Shown here piece after piece: positions 8,200 to 19,136 of a stretch of 48,630 nucleotides of DNA. This DNA is from Mycobacterium sp. E2733. Its GTDB lineage: Bacteria; Actinomycetota; Actinomycetes; Mycobacteriales; Mycobacteriaceae. The notes under the pieces were generated by a model. It worked only from the letters and a program-made list of their open reading frames with translations. It had not been told where the DNA came from and searched no databases. How positions within the stretch are numbered: position 1 is the stretch's first letter; each line of letters starts with the position of its first letter. The stretch is taken from NCBI RefSeq assembly GCF_001667585.1, contig NZ_LZJZ01000033.1, positions 1 to 48,630 on the forward strand, given 5' to 3'. A program made the position numbers and the translations under genes.

Positions 8200-8205
8200 T
8201 ACAGT
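8200..8205 (+). promoter_or_regulatory. -10 element for leaderless mmuM
   Basis: TACAGT fits TANNNT and ends exactly six bases before the GTG start at 8212, so transcription should begin on the start codon. No Shine-Dalgarno is present before this GTG. Confidence 0.6.
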
Positions 8206-8211
8206 GGCCGG

Positions 8212-9120
8212 GTGGAATTGGCTCTGAACAGCGAGTCGGTCCTGATCAACGATGGCGGCCTGGCCACCGAGCTGGAAGCGCGCGGGCATGACCTCTCCGA
8301 CCCGTTGTGGTCGGCGCGGCTGCTGGCGGACGACCCGCAAGAAATCGCCGCCATTCACACCGCGTTTTACCGCGCCGGTGCCGCGATCGCGACGACGGCG
8401 AGCTACCAGGCATCGTTCGAGGGCTTCGCTTCCCGCGGGATCGACCGTGCCGCGGCCGCCGGGCTGCTGCGCCGCAGCGTAGAACTCGCGAAAACCGCGC
8501 GGGACGAAGCGGGCGCGACCGGGCTGGTCGTCGCCGCCTCGGTCGGCCCGTACGGGGCGGCGCTGGCGGACGGATCGGAATACCGCGGACGCTACGGCCT
8601 ATCGGTGGCCGCCCTGCGGCGGTGGCACCGGCCCCGGCTGGAGATCTTGGCCGGCGCCGGGGCGGACGCGCTGGCATGCGAGACCGTGCCGGATATCGAC
8701 GAGGCCGAGGCGCTGGTCGATCTGGTCGGTTCGGTGGGGGCGCCGGCCTGGCTCAGCTACACCATCGACGGCACCAGGACCCGGGCCGGGCAACCGCTGG
8801 CCGAGGCGTTCGCGGTCGCCGCCGGGGTACGCGAGATCGTGGCGATCGGCGTCAACTGCTGTGCGCCCGAGGATGTGCTGCCGGCGATCGAGATCGCCTC
8901 GGCGACCGGCAAGCCGGTGATCGTCTACCCCAACAGCGGCGAGCGGTGGGACGGCCGGGCGTGGGCCGGGACGCGTTCGTTTTCCGCGCAGCTGGCCACG
9001 CAGTGGGTGGCGGCCGGGGCGCGCATCGTCGGTGGCTGCTGCCGGGTGGGGCCGTCCGACATCGCCGACGTTCGCCGAGCGTGCACCGAGCGCGAAGAAT
9101 TACGCGGGGATTCTCAATGA
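8212..9120 (+). CDS. mmuM: Homocysteine S-methyltransferase MmuM
   Basis: Uses S-methylmethionine or S-adenosylmethionine to methylate homocysteine to methionine. The 302-residue product is a zinc-dependent barrel beginning VELALNSESVLINDGGLATE. The metal-binding cysteines are visible in IGVNCCAPEDV and the paired cysteines in RIVGGCCRVGPSDI. TTASYQASFEGF is a family motif. GTG at 8212 is preferred over an upstream ATG (8155) because it gives the usual N-terminus and length and because TACAGT lies at the ideal leaderless distance. It is a single gene, divergent from clpX and convergent with clpP2, whose stop lies 25 bases away. Confidence 0.92.
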   Translation: MELALNSESVLINDGGLATELEARGHDLSDPLWSARLLADDPQEIAAIHTAFYRAGAAIATTASYQASFEGFASRGIDRAAAAGLLRRSVELAKTARDEAGATGLVVAASVGPYGAALADGSEYRGRYGLSVAALRRWHRPRLEILAGAGADALACETVPDIDEAEALVDLVGSVGAPAWLSYTIDGTRTRAGQPLAEAFAVAAGVREIVAIGVNCCAPEDVLPAIEIASATGKPVIVYPNSGERWDGRAWAGTRSFSAQLATQWVAAGARIVGGCCRVGPSDIADVRRACTEREELRGDSQ

Positions 9121-9145
9121 GCGCGCGTTCGGCGTGACCGACAGA

Positions 9146-9790
9146 CTAGGCGTTCTGCGCGGACAGTTTCCGGTACTCGAGGACGGTGTCGATAATCCCG
9201 TAGTCCTTGGCCTCTTCGGCGGTCAGGATCTTGTCCCGGTCGGTGTCCTTGCGGATCGTCCCTGCGTCCTTGCCGGTGTGGCGGGCCAGCGTGGTCTCCA
9301 TCAGCGTGCGCATCCGCTCGATCTCGGCGGCCTGGATCTCCAGATCGGAGAACTGGCCCTGGATCACGCCCTGAAGCGACGGCTGGTGGATCAGCACCCG
9401 CGCGTTGGGCAGCGCCATCCGCTTGCCGGGAGTTCCCGCGGCCAGCAACACCGCCGCGGCAGAGGCGGCCTGACCTAGGCACACCGTCTGGATGTCGGCG
9501 CGCACGTACTGCATGGTGTCGTAGATCGCCATCAGTGAGGTGAAACCGCCGCCGGGCGAATTGATGTACATGGTGATGTCGCGGTCGGGGTCCAGCGACT
9601 CCAGCACCAGCAGCTGCGCCATGATGTCGTTCGCCGAAGCGTCGTCGACCTGGACGCCGAGGAAGATGATGCGCTCCTCGAACAGCTTGTTGTAGGGGTT
9701 GGACTCCTTGACGCCGAAGCTGGAGTGCTCGATGAACGACGGCAGGATGTAGCGCGCCTGCGGCTGGATCTGAGGGTGCTGGGTACTCAC
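9146..9790 (-). CDS. clpP2: ATP-dependent Clp protease proteolytic subunit 2
   Basis: One of the two essential serine-peptidase rings of the mycobacterial ClpP1P2 tetradecamer, the side to which the ClpX and ClpC1 unfoldases dock. The 214 residues carry the catalytic triad S110 (GQAASAA), H135 (LIHQPSL) and D186 (DTDRDK) and the oxyanion strand motif [10 protein letters not shown]. Its ATG (9790) overlaps the clpP1 stop by four bases (ATGA), giving coupled synthesis of the two subunits in equal amounts. The N-terminal [14 protein letters not shown] extension is where propeptide processing occurs in the family. Confidence 0.96.
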   Translation of the reverse strand: MSTQHPQIQPQARYILPSFIEHSSFGVKESNPYNKLFEERIIFLGVQVDDASANDIMAQLLVLESLDPDRDITMYINSPGGGFTSLMAIYDTMQYVRADIQTVCLGQAASAAAVLLAAGTPGKRMALPNARVLIHQPSLQGVIQGQFSDLEIQAAEIERMRTLMETTLARHTGKDAGTIRKDTDRDKILTAEEAKDYGIIDTVLEYRKLSAQNA

Positions 9791-10386
9791 TGGGCTTCTC
9801 CGTTGGTGATGTGGGCGGCGCGGGTGATGATGTGGTCGACGAACCCGTATTCCAAGGCTTCCGGTGCGGTGAACCAGCGGTCGCGGTCGGAATCGGCCTC
9901 GATGCGTTCGATCGACTGCCCGGTGAATTCGGCGTTGAGCCGGAACATCTCCTTCTTGATGACATGGAACTGCTCGGCCTGGATGGCGATGTCGGCCGCG
10001 CTACCCGTCACCCCGCCGAGCGGCTGGTGCATCAGGATGCGCGCGTGCGGCAGCGCGTAGCGCTTGCCCTTGGTGCCCGCCGCCAACAGGAACTCGCCCA
10101 TCGAGGCCGCCATGCCCATCGCGTAGGTGGCGATGTCACAGGGCGCGAGCACCATGGTGTCGTAGATCGCCATGCCGGCGCTGATCGACCCGCCCGGGGA
10201 GTTGATGTACAGCGAGATGTCCTTGTCGGCGTCCTCGGCGGCGAGCAGCAGGATCTGCGCGCACAGCCGGTTGGCGACCTCGTCGTTCACCTCCGAACCC
10301 AGGAAGATGATGCGCTCGGAGAGCAAGCGCTCATAGACCGAGTCCGTGAGGTTGAGCCCTTGCGAGGGCGAACGCATGTCAGACAC
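9787..10386 (-). CDS. clpP1: ATP-dependent Clp protease proteolytic subunit 1
   Basis: First gene of the clpP1-clpP2 operon. The 199-residue peptidase has triad residues S95 (MGMAASMGE), H120 (LMHQPLG) and D169 (DSDRDRW) and the [11 protein letters not shown] motif. The N-terminus starts [20 protein letters not shown]. The family start is a little variable, so the ATG at codon 4 is possible. It forms a hetero-tetradecamer with ClpP2 and degrades SsrA-tagged and regulatory proteins. A dyad with a perfect ClgR core lies about 100 bases upstream, in agreement with stress induction of this operon in mycobacteria. Confidence 0.96.
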   Translation of the reverse strand: MSDMRSPSQGLNLTDSVYERLLSERIIFLGSEVNDEVANRLCAQILLLAAEDADKDISLYINSPGGSISAGMAIYDTMVLAPCDIATYAMGMAASMGEFLLAAGTKGKRYALPHARILMHQPLGGVTGSAADIAIQAEQFHVIKKEMFRLNAEFTGQSIERIEADSDRDRWFTAPEALEYGFVDHIITRAAHITNGEAQ

Positions 10387-10483
10387 GACTGGGTTACCTG
10401 CTTTCTCGAGTTCTTCTATGCATCGACACTAACCAACCGAGCCCACTGTTTCGCGGCCACGCTCCCCCTCAATTGGGCGCTTT

Positions 10484-10494
10484 CGCTCACAGCG
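10484..10494. promoter_or_regulatory. Candidate ClgR binding site upstream of clpP1
   Basis: CGCTCACAGCG matches the CGCYNANRGCG core known for the actinobacterial Clp-gene regulator ClgR. It lies 97 bases before the clpP1 start and 10 bases downstream of the tig stop. The outer flanking bases fit only in part. Confidence 0.6.
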
Positions 10495-10503
10495 TCAAAG
10501 AGG

Positions 10504-11973
10504 TCATTCCGTTTCGTCGCCGGGGGCTTCAGCGTCGTCAGCGTTGTCAGCGTCTTCGGCTGCGTCGGCTTCCTCGGCCACGTCGGCCTCGTCCGAGGTT
10601 GGATGGTCGGCCTCCTCCGCCTCGCCTGTCGGCTCGGCATCGTCGGCCGACGACCGCTTGCCGAAGAACTCACTGGTGTCGATGGCGTTCCCGTCCGTGT
10701 CGGTGACCGTCGCCGCCCGCACCACCTCCGCGATGGCCAGCCCGCGCCGCACGTCGGCGAACATGGCCGGCAGCTGGTTGTTCTCCTGCAGGTAGCCCAA
10801 CAGCTGCTGCGGCTCGATGCCGTATTGCCGAGACGTCGCAACCAGTCGCTCGGTCAAATCGTCCTGGCCGACCTGGACCTCCAACTCGTCGGCCAGTGCA
10901 TCCAGCAGCAGCTGCCTCTTGACGTCCGTCTCCGCGGCGGTGCGCGTGTCGGTCTCGAACTCCTCGCGTGTCTTGCCCTGCCCGGCGAGCGCCTCTTCGA
11001 GCTTGGCCTCGTCGTGGTCGAGGCTGTGCAGCGCGTCGTGAAGCGAGCTATCGACCTGCGCCTTGACGATCGCTTCCGGCAGCGGCACGTCGACCTGCTC
11101 GAGCAGCGTGTCCAGCGCCGCGTTACGGATCTGGTCGGCCTGCTGAGCCCGCTTGACCCGGCCCACCTGCTCGCGCAGGCTCGACCGCAGCTCATCGATG
11201 GTGTCGAACTCGCTGGCCAGTTGGGCGAACTCGTCGTCGGGCTCCGGAAGCTCGCGTTGCTTGATCGACTTGACGGTGACGGTCACCTGCGCGTCCTGCC
11301 CGGCGTGGTCACCGGCCGCCAGCTGGGCGGTGAACTCCCGGGACTCATCGACGGACAAACCGACCAGGGCGTCGTCGAGGCCGGCGATGAGCCGGCCCGA
11401 CCCGACCTCGTGGGACAGGCCCTCCGCGGCGGCCCCCGGCACGTCTTCGCCGTTGATGGTGGCCGACAGGTCGATGGAGACGAAGTCACCGGTGGCCACC
11501 GGCCTGTCGACACCGGTCAGGGTGCCGAAACGGGCGCGCAGCGACTGCAATTCGGCGTCGACGTCCTCGTCGCTGACGTCGACGGGGTCGACCGAGATCT
11601 TCAGCGCACCCAGGTCCGGCAGCTCGATCTTGGGGCGGACGTCGACCTCAGCGGTGAACGCCAGCTCCTGGCCGTACTCCTTCTTGGTGACCTCAATTTC
11701 GGGCTGGCCGAGGGGTTGCACCTCCGAATCGACGACCGCCTGCCCGTACCGCGCGGGCAACGCCTCGTTGACGACCTGGTCGAGCAGCGCCTCCCGGCCG
11801 AACCGGGCCTCCAGCAACTTCGCCGGCGCCTTACCCGGCCGGAAACCGGGAAGCCGCACTTGCTTGGCCAACTCCCGGTAGGCGCGCTGGAAGTCGGGCT
11901 CCAATTCGGAGAACGGCACCTCCACGTTGATGCGGACCCGGGTAGGGCTCAACTGCTCGACGGTGCTCTTCAC
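10504..11973 (-). CDS. tig: Trigger factor (ribosome-associated chaperone and peptidyl-prolyl isomerase)
   Basis: Binds near the ribosome exit tunnel and shields nascent chains. The 489-residue protein has the N-terminal ribosome-binding domain with the signature [10 protein letters not shown], an FKBP-type PPIase domain ([33 protein letters not shown]) and the helical C-terminal chaperone arms. The start is GTG at 11973 with GAGGAGCG upstream. The last 55 or so residues are a low-complexity acidic tail rich in Asp, Glu and Ala (for example [17 protein letters not shown]). Such tails vary in length among mycobacteria. It is upstream of clpP1P2 on the same strand, but the ClgR box suggests separate control. 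Confidence 0.96.
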   Translation of the reverse strand: MKSTVEQLSPTRVRINVEVPFSELEPDFQRAYRELAKQVRLPGFRPGKAPAKLLEARFGREALLDQVVNEALPARYGQAVVDSEVQPLGQPEIEVTKKEYGQELAFTAEVDVRPKIELPDLGALKISVDPVDVSDEDVDAELQSLRARFGTLTGVDRPVATGDFVSIDLSATINGEDVPGAAAEGLSHEVGSGRLIAGLDDALVGLSVDESREFTAQLAAGDHAGQDAQVTVTVKSIKQRELPEPDDEFAQLASEFDTIDELRSSLREQVGRVKRAQQADQIRNAALDTLLEQVDVPLPEAIVKAQVDSSLHDALHSLDHDEAKLEEALAGQGKTREEFETDTRTAAETDVKRQLLLDALADELEVQVGQDDLTERLVATSRQYGIEPQQLLGYLQENNQLPAMFADVRRGLAIAEVVRAATVTDTDGNAIDTSEFFGKRSSADDAEPTGEAEEADHPTSDEADVAEEADAAEDADNADDAEAPGDETE

Positions 11974-12039
11974 GGGGGCGCTCCTCGATGGTCGTTCCTG
12001 GCGTTCGGTGGGCCGTGTGCATGCGGCACGGGGTCGTGC

Positions 12040-12116
12040 TGGTCGGGGTGACAGGATTTGAACCTGCGGCCTTCCGCTCCCAAAGCGGATGCGCTACCAA
12101 GCTGCGCTACACCCCG
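12040..12116 (-). tRNA. tRNA-Pro (TGG)
   Basis: Read on the minus strand, the acceptor CGGGGTG (12110-12116) pairs with CACCCCG (12044-12050), followed by discriminator A and an encoded CCA (12040-12042). The anticodon loop TTTGGGA lies in a CCGC/GCGG stem and gives TGG. The T arm GCAGG-TTCAAAT-CCTGT is intact. It is upstream of tig on the same strand. Confidence 0.95.
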
Positions 12117-12263
12117 CGCTGACCTCGATGATCCTAAGGCCCCTCGCGACCGGGTTGGCCACAGGCTTCGCGGCGACCTCGGAACCCTCACGGAGCGATC
12201 ACAAGACCGCGTCGATTAGATTTGATCTTCGTCGACAGCTACAGTCACGCTCGACTAGCACAT

Positions 12264-12334
12264 GCGGGCGTAGCTCAATGGTAGAGCCCTAGTCTTCCAA
12301 ACTAGCTACGCGGGTTCGATTCCCGTCGCCCGCT
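12264..12334 (+). tRNA. tRNA-Gly (TCC)
   Basis: The acceptor GCGGGCG pairs with CGCCCGC (12327-12333), discriminator T. The anticodon stem CTAGT/ACTAG holds loop CTTCCAA (TCC). The T arm CGGG-TTCGATT-CCCG is intact. CCA is not encoded. It lies 32 bases before the esterase gene. Confidence 0.95.
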
Positions 12335-12366
12335 CGGGGTAAGGCTCTGCTCCATAGAAAGGCGCC

Positions 12367-13545
12367 ATGAGCGACGTCAAAATCCATGGCTCATGCGCGT
12401 CGGACTTCGCCGGAGTGCGCGACGCGTTTGAGCGCAACTTCACGCTGGGCGATGAAGTTGGCGCGGCCGTCGCTGCGTGGGTGGACGGGTCCCTCGTCGT
12501 CAACCTCTGGGGCGGCTGGGCCGACGCCGCCCGCACCCGGCCCTGGCAGCAGAACACGCTGACCACGGTGTTGTCCGGCACCAAGGGCCTGTCGGCCACC
12601 TGTGTCCACCAGCTGGCCGACCGGGGCGAGCTGGACCTGCAGGCGCCGGTTGCCCACTACTGGCCCGAGTTCGGGCAGGCGGGCAAACAAGACATCACGC
12701 TGGCGATGGTGATGAGCCACCGGTCCGGTGTGATCGGCCCCCGCACCCGGCTGCGCTGGGAAGACGTTGCCGATTGGGACTTCGTCTGCGCCCAGCTGGC
12801 CGCGGCGGAACCCTACTGGGAGCCGGGCACCGCCCAGGGCTACCACATGACCACCTTCGGATTCATCCTCGGCGAGGTGTTCCGGCGGGTCACGGGCCGG
12901 ACGATCGGCCAGTATCTACGCACCGAGATCGCCGAACCGCTCGGCGCCGACGTCCACATCGGGTTGTCGCTGGCCGAACAACGCCGCTGCGCCGAGCGGG
13001 TCAACAAGCCGCACGCCCGCGACCTGCTGGCCGACGCGCAAGCCCCCGGCTACCCGATTAGCCTGGCCGAGCATCCCAAGGCGGGGCTGTCGATCTCCAT
13101 GGGTTTCGCCCCCGACGACGAGTTGGGCTCCCACGACCTGCGGCTGTGGCGCGAACTCGAGTTCCCGGGCACGAACGGGCAGGTGTCGGCCCTGGGATTG
13201 GCGACGTTCTACAACGCGCTCGCCCAGGAGAAGGTGCTCAGCCGCGAGCACATGGACCTGGTGCGGCAGTGCCAGGGCGGCCTGGAGACCGACTTGGTGC
13301 TGGGGCCGCGGGTCGCCGATCACGGCTGGGGTTTGGGCTACATGCTCAACCAGCGGTGCGTCAACGGGCCCAACCCGCGGATCTTCGGCCACGGCGGCCT
13401 GGGCGGCTCCTTCGGGTTCGTCGACCTGGAACACCGGATCGGCTACGCGTACGTGATGAACCGCTTCGACGCCACCAAGGCCAACGCCGACCCGCGCAGC
13501 CTCGCCCTCAGCAACGAGATCTACGCCGCGCTGGGCGTCGTCTAG
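12367..13545 (+). CDS. lipP: Esterase/lipase of the serine beta-lactamase (class C) family, LipP-like
   Basis: A 392-residue cytosolic protein of the beta-lactamase/EstB-type esterase fold. The nucleophile motif S70-x-x-K73 (VLSGTKG) and the Tyr motif at Y159 (QGYHMTT, in the place of YxN) are visible, with FGHGGLGGSFG in the position of the penicillin-binding-protein KTG box. Such proteins hydrolyse short-chain esters; the natural substrate is unknown. The start ATG (12367) follows AGAAAGG. It sits downstream of tRNA-Gly and converges with nei. There is no signal peptide. Confidence 0.88.
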   Translation: MSDVKIHGSCASDFAGVRDAFERNFTLGDEVGAAVAAWVDGSLVVNLWGGWADAARTRPWQQNTLTTVLSGTKGLSATCVHQLADRGELDLQAPVAHYWPEFGQAGKQDITLAMVMSHRSGVIGPRTRLRWEDVADWDFVCAQLAAAEPYWEPGTAQGYHMTTFGFILGEVFRRVTGRTIGQYLRTEIAEPLGADVHIGLSLAEQRRCAERVNKPHARDLLADAQAPGYPISLAEHPKAGLSISMGFAPDDELGSHDLRLWRELEFPGTNGQVSALGLATFYNALAQEKVLSREHMDLVRQCQGGLETDLVLGPRVADHGWGLGYMLNQRCVNGPNPRIFGHGGLGGSFGFVDLEHRIGYAYVMNRFDATKANADPRSLALSNEIYAALGVV

Positions 13546-13566
13546 GTTCCGCACAAACGCGGCACG

Positions 13567-14367
13567 TCACTTCTGACAGCTGGGGCACCAGAACACATTT
13601 CGCCCCTCCAGCACGGTCGTGCGGATCGAATCTCCGCAGACCCGGCAGGCCTCGCCGGCGCGCCGGTACACATACGTCCGCGGCCGCCCGGCCCGATACG
13701 ACGGCGGCCCGTGGTCGTGCTCGGGCCGCACCACGACGATCTTGCCGCGGCGCAAGCCGACCTTCATCAGCGCCACCAGATCGGTCCACGCCGCGTCGAA
13801 CTCCGCCTCGCCGACGTCCCGGCCGGGACGGAACGGGTCGATGCCGTGGCGGTAGAGCAGCTCGTTGCGGTAGACGTTGCCCACGCCGGCGACAATGGCC
13901 TGATCCATCAGCAATGCACCAATGGGCCTGCGGGACTTCGCAATTCGGCTCCATGCCCACGACGGATCGGCGTCGTTACGCAGCGGGTCGGGACCGAGCT
14001 TGGCCAGCACGCCGGAAACCTGGCCCTCGTCGATGACCTCGCAAACCGTGGGGCCGCGCAAGTCGGTGCCGTACTCGGCGCCGACCATTCGCATCCGGAC
14101 CTGCCCGACCGGTTCGGGAAGGACCGCGTCAGCGCGCGGCCATTCGGTGAAGGCACCGTAGAGGCCCAGGTGCACGTGCACGATCGGTCCGCCGTCGTAG
14201 TGGTGAAACAGGTGCTTGCCCCAGACGCTGGTGCGGCGCAACACGCGGCCGTCCACCACAGCCGAATCGACGAAGCGGCCCTGCGGGCTCGACACCGCGA
14301 CGGGTGCCCCACCGAAGCGGCGCTGATGCAGCCGGGCCAGCCGGTGCAGGGTATGCCCTTCAGGCAT
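13567..14367 (-). CDS. nei: Endonuclease VIII/formamidopyrimidine-type DNA glycosylase (Nei1)
   Basis: Base-excision repair enzyme removing oxidised bases and cutting the abasic strand. The 266-residue product starts MPEGHTLHRLARLH; after Met removal the Pro-Glu dyad is the catalytic start required in this family, which fixes the start at 14367. The helix-two-turn-helix LLMDQAIVAGVGNVYRNELL and a C-terminal zinc finger (CRVCG, then CPSC) are complete. It lies seven bases after rpiB on the same strand and probably shares its transcript, which links oxidative DNA repair to the SigH-type promoter further upstream. Confidence 0.93.
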   Translation of the reverse strand: MPEGHTLHRLARLHQRRFGGAPVAVSSPQGRFVDSAVVDGRVLRRTSVWGKHLFHHYDGGPIVHVHLGLYGAFTEWPRADAVLPEPVGQVRMRMVGAEYGTDLRGPTVCEVIDEGQVSGVLAKLGPDPLRNDADPSWAWSRIAKSRRPIGALLMDQAIVAGVGNVYRNELLYRHGIDPFRPGRDVGEAEFDAAWTDLVALMKVGLRRGKIVVVRPEHDHGPPSYRAGRPRTYVYRRAGEACRVCGDSIRTTVLEGRNVFWCPSCQK

Positions 14368-14374
14368 GGGCGCC

Positions 14375-14863
14375 TCAGCCCTGCGCGCCGGGCACCGGCG
14401 GCGCCTGGTGAGTGCGCTCGTACTCGGCGAGGATGTCGATACGCCGTTGGTGGCGTTCGGCTTTCGACCATTGCGCACTGAGGAAGGCGTCCACGATGGC
14501 CAACGCCTCCGGGACGGTATGCATGCGACCGCCGATCCCAATCAACTGGGCGTTGTTGTGCTCGCGGGCCAGCGTCGCCGTCTCGGCGCTCCATCCCAGC
14601 GCGCAGCGGGCCCCCGGCACCTTGTTGGCCGCAATCTGTTCACCATTTCCCGAACCGCCCAGCACGATGCCCAGGCTGCCGGGGTCGGCCACCGTGCGCG
14701 TCGCAGCCGCGATGCAGAACGCCGGGTAGTCGTCCTCGGCGTCATAGGTGAAGGCGCCGCAGTCGATCGGCTCGTGCCCCGACGCTTTGAGGTGCTCGAT
14801 GATCTGCTGCTTGAGCTCGAATCCGGCGTGGTCAGAGCCGAGGTAGACGCGCATGCCCGCCAT
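14375..14863 (-). CDS. rpiB: Ribose-5-phosphate isomerase B
   Basis: Interconverts ribose 5-phosphate and ribulose 5-phosphate in the pentose phosphate pathway. The 162-residue RpiB/LacAB fold contains MRVYLGSDHAGFELK at the N-terminus (substrate His/Asp), IDCGAFTYDAEDDYP and the phosphate-binding loop IVLGGSGNGEQIAANKVPGA. Mycobacterial enzymes use Glu rather than Cys as base, and GNGEQ is present here. ATG 14863 (MAGMRVYLG) gives the family length. It lies between the thiol reductase and nei in a probable three-gene unit. Confidence 0.94.
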   Translation of the reverse strand: MAGMRVYLGSDHAGFELKQQIIEHLKASGHEPIDCGAFTYDAEDDYPAFCIAAATRTVADPGSLGIVLGGSGNGEQIAANKVPGARCALGWSAETATLAREHNNAQLIGIGGRMHTVPEALAIVDAFLSAQWSKAERHQRRIDILAEYERTHQAPPVPGAQG

Positions 14864-14934
14864 CCTTACACAGCCGCTCGCCGCGGCGATCGCAAGCGCG
14901 GGGGACCGGGCGCCGCGGGTCGCCGCCCGCCTTG

Positions 14935-15558
14935 TCAGTCGAATTCGGGCTTCTCGGTGCGAGTCCGCTTGAGTTCGAAGAAGTGCGGGTAGGACGCGAA
15001 GGTCACCGAGGCGTCCCATAGCTTGCCGGCCTCCTCGCCGCGCGGGATCTTCGAGAGCACCGGCCCGAAGAACGCCACACCGTTGACGTGAATGGTCGGC
15101 GTGCCGACGTCGTCGCCCACGGCGTCCATGCCGGCGTGGTGGCTCTTGCGCAGGGCGTCGTCGTACGCCTCGCTCTGCGCGGCCTCGGCGAGCTCCGCGG
15201 GCAGGCCGGCGTCGGCCAGCGACAACTTGATGACCTCCTCGAGGTTCTTGTTGTCCTCGTTGTGAATCCGGGTGCCCATGGCGGTGTACAGCGGGTCCAG
15301 GACTCCGGCACCGTGGGCCTGCTCGGCGGCGATCGCCACCCGCACCGGACCCCGCGCGTGCTTCATCATTTCGCGATACTTGTCGGACAGGCCTTCACGG
15401 TTCTCGTTGAGGATCGCCAGGCTCATGACGTGAAAGTGCACCTCGATGTCGCGGACCTTCTCCACCTCGAGGATCCAGCGCGAAGTGATCCAGCACCACG
15501 GGCACAGCGGATCGAACCAGAAGTCGGCTTGGTCTTTCTCGGCAGCCTTATCAGCCAT
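14935..15558 (-). CDS. DsbA-fold mycothiol-dependent reductase (Rv2466c-like, mycoredoxin-2)
   Basis: A 207-residue cytosolic thioredoxin-fold protein with the active-site CPWC (C19, C22) in [16 protein letters not shown], a long helical insert, and the cis-Pro loop [10 protein letters not shown]. The M. tuberculosis homologue reduces substrates with mycothiol, belongs to the SigH oxidative-stress regulon and activates the thienopyrimidine prodrug TP053. The ATG at 15558 is preceded by GAGAGGA. The open frame continues upstream to 16005 only as shadow of pepN. A SigH-type promoter lies 39-65 bases upstream. rpiB and nei follow on the same strand. Confidence 0.9.
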   Translation of the reverse strand: MADKAAEKDQADFWFDPLCPWCWITSRWILEVEKVRDIEVHFHVMSLAILNENREGLSDKYREMMKHARGPVRVAIAAEQAHGAGVLDPLYTAMGTRIHNEDNKNLEEVIKLSLADAGLPAELAEAAQSEAYDDALRKSHHAGMDAVGDDVGTPTIHVNGVAFFGPVLSKIPRGEEAGKLWDASVTFASYPHFFELKRTRTEKPEFD

Positions 15559-15596
15559 AGCGCAATCCTCTCGTCGGTCGGTACACCGTTCAGCAC

Positions 15597-15623
15597 AACC
15601 GTAGGCGCCGCGCGCCTGTTCCC
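15597..15623 (-). promoter_or_regulatory. SigH-type promoter of the thiol reductase gene
   Basis: On the minus strand GGGAACA (rc of 15617-15623) is followed after 16 bases by GGTT (rc of 15597-15600). This is close to the SigH consensus GGGAAYA-N16/17-CGTT. It points to the CPWC reductase start 39 bases downstream, whose homologue is SigH-regulated. Confidence 0.7.
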
Positions 15624-15651
15624 GCAGTGCCCGAGGTGCGGGCCGGGCACG

Positions 15652-15657
15652 TAAGTT
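15652..15657 (+). promoter_or_regulatory. -10 element for leaderless pepN
   Basis: TAAGTT fits TANNNT and ends exactly six bases before the pepN GTG at 15664. There is no Shine-Dalgarno. The promoter overlaps the back of the divergent SigH-type promoter region. Confidence 0.55.
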
Positions 15658-15663
15658 GGACGC

Positions 15664-18243
<2,580 letters not shown>

Positions 18244-18251
18244 TAACGCCG

Positions 18252-18270
18252 CACGCGAGCGCGCGTGTTT
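18252..18270 (+). terminator. Probable terminator after pepN
   Basis: CACGCG (18252-18257), loop AGCG, CGCGTG (18262-18267), then TTT; it begins nine bases after the pepN stop. A second imperfect hairpin (GTACG...CGTAC) follows at about 18271-18298. Confidence 0.5.
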
Positions 18271-18376
18271 GTACGGCGACACGCCGCGTTCGGCGTACAT
18301 TTGCGCACCCTCGCGCGGTGGGCGGGCCGATGGTGGCGACCCGCAGCGCCCGGCTACGCCGCGCTTGCGATCGCCA

Positions 18377-18859
18377 CTAGGCCGGGGAGATGCCCGCGCT
18401 GAGGACGCGGATCGCGCTGACCAGTCCGTCCACCAGGTCGCCGCGCTCGAACGCCGACGATGCGGCGGCGACGCCCAGCGGCGCCGACGACTCGGCGCCG
18501 CGGCCGCGGACCTGGGAGCCGTAGACCACCTCGATTGCCTTCTGGTCGGGCGAGACCGCCAGCAGCACCGCGTTGTCCGGCGTGGGCACCTTGGCCAGGA
18601 TCTCGCGAGCCCGTGCTGCGGTGTCGCTGCCCAGGTCACCGAGGTAAATGGCGAACCGTGCCTTCGATGCCCGCGAACCGAACTTCAGCGCGTCGTCGAT
18701 GGCGACGAGGTCCTTGATCGGGAACGGGAAATGAACGGAGAGCTCGCCGGGCTCGGTGACCCCCGAGAGCCGTCCGCTGGTGGTGATCACCCACCCGTTG
18801 GGCAGCTCGCCGGGGGCGATCGTCGCCACATCACCATGTGCCACTGGCGCCACCTCCAA
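18377..18859 (-). CDS. DUF5130 family protein (TPM-like domain)
   Basis: A 160-residue protein related to Rv2468c, with [20 protein letters not shown], then [29 protein letters not shown], a hydrophobic core [20 protein letters not shown] and the end [17 protein letters not shown]. The fold resembles TPM-domain proteins. There is no signal peptide, and the function is not known. The annotated start (18859) overlaps the end of the upstream small membrane gene by 29 bases; a GTG at 18844 is an alternative. The constant partnership with the CtaJ-like gene may hint at a role near the respiratory chain, but this is inference. Confidence 0.8.
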   Translation of the reverse strand: MEVAPVAHGDVATIAPGELPNGWVITTSGRLSGVTEPGELSVHFPFPIKDLVAIDDALKFGSRASKARFAIYLGDLGSDTAARAREILAKVPTPDNAVLLAVSPDQKAIEVVYGSQVRGRGAESSAPLGVAAASSAFERGDLVDGLVSAIRVLSAGISPA

Positions 18860-19067
18860 CTGAGAATTCGTGTCCGCCGTGCCCGCCGTGGGTGTGGCCG
18901 ACGTCTTCGTCCGTGGCAGCCCACAGGATCGGCGGGTGCGTCCACTTCTCGCCCAACTTGTAGGTCGCCGGGTGCGGTCCCTTGTGCGACCAGATCAGCA
19001 CCGCCAGCACGGCAACCAGCAGCAACGGTATCCCGATGAAGTACAGGTGAATCTGCAGAAGGCTCAC
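18831..19067 (-). CDS. ctaJ: Small single-span membrane protein, CtaJ-like (aa3 oxidase-associated)
   Basis: 78 residues from a GTG at 19067. One N-terminal membrane helix ([20 protein letters not shown]) is followed by [20 protein letters not shown], then ILWAATDED and a His/Gly-rich tail ([17 protein letters not shown]). This matches my memory of CtaJ, a small protein of the mycobacterial cytochrome aa3 oxidase. Its tail faces the cytosol if the N-terminus is outside. The His cluster could bind copper or another metal. It overlaps the DUF5130 gene by 29 bases. The start was chosen because the longer open frame upstream adds an unlikely soluble extension. Confidence 0.62.
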   Translation of the reverse strand: MSLLQIHLYFIGIPLLLVAVLAVLIWSHKGPHPATYKLGEKWTHPPILWAATDEDVGHTHGGHGGHEFSVGGGASGTW

Positions 19068-19136
19068 GACGGAAACCGTATCCCACGCTGTGATCCATCG
19101 GCACACTCGGACACGAGGTGTCGGGCGATACGGCCG

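Noticed and set aside
9811..12051. A 746-codon open frame on the plus strand
   Set aside because: It is the exact antisense of clpP1 and tig; high GC content keeps the opposite strand open. No domain or start signal.
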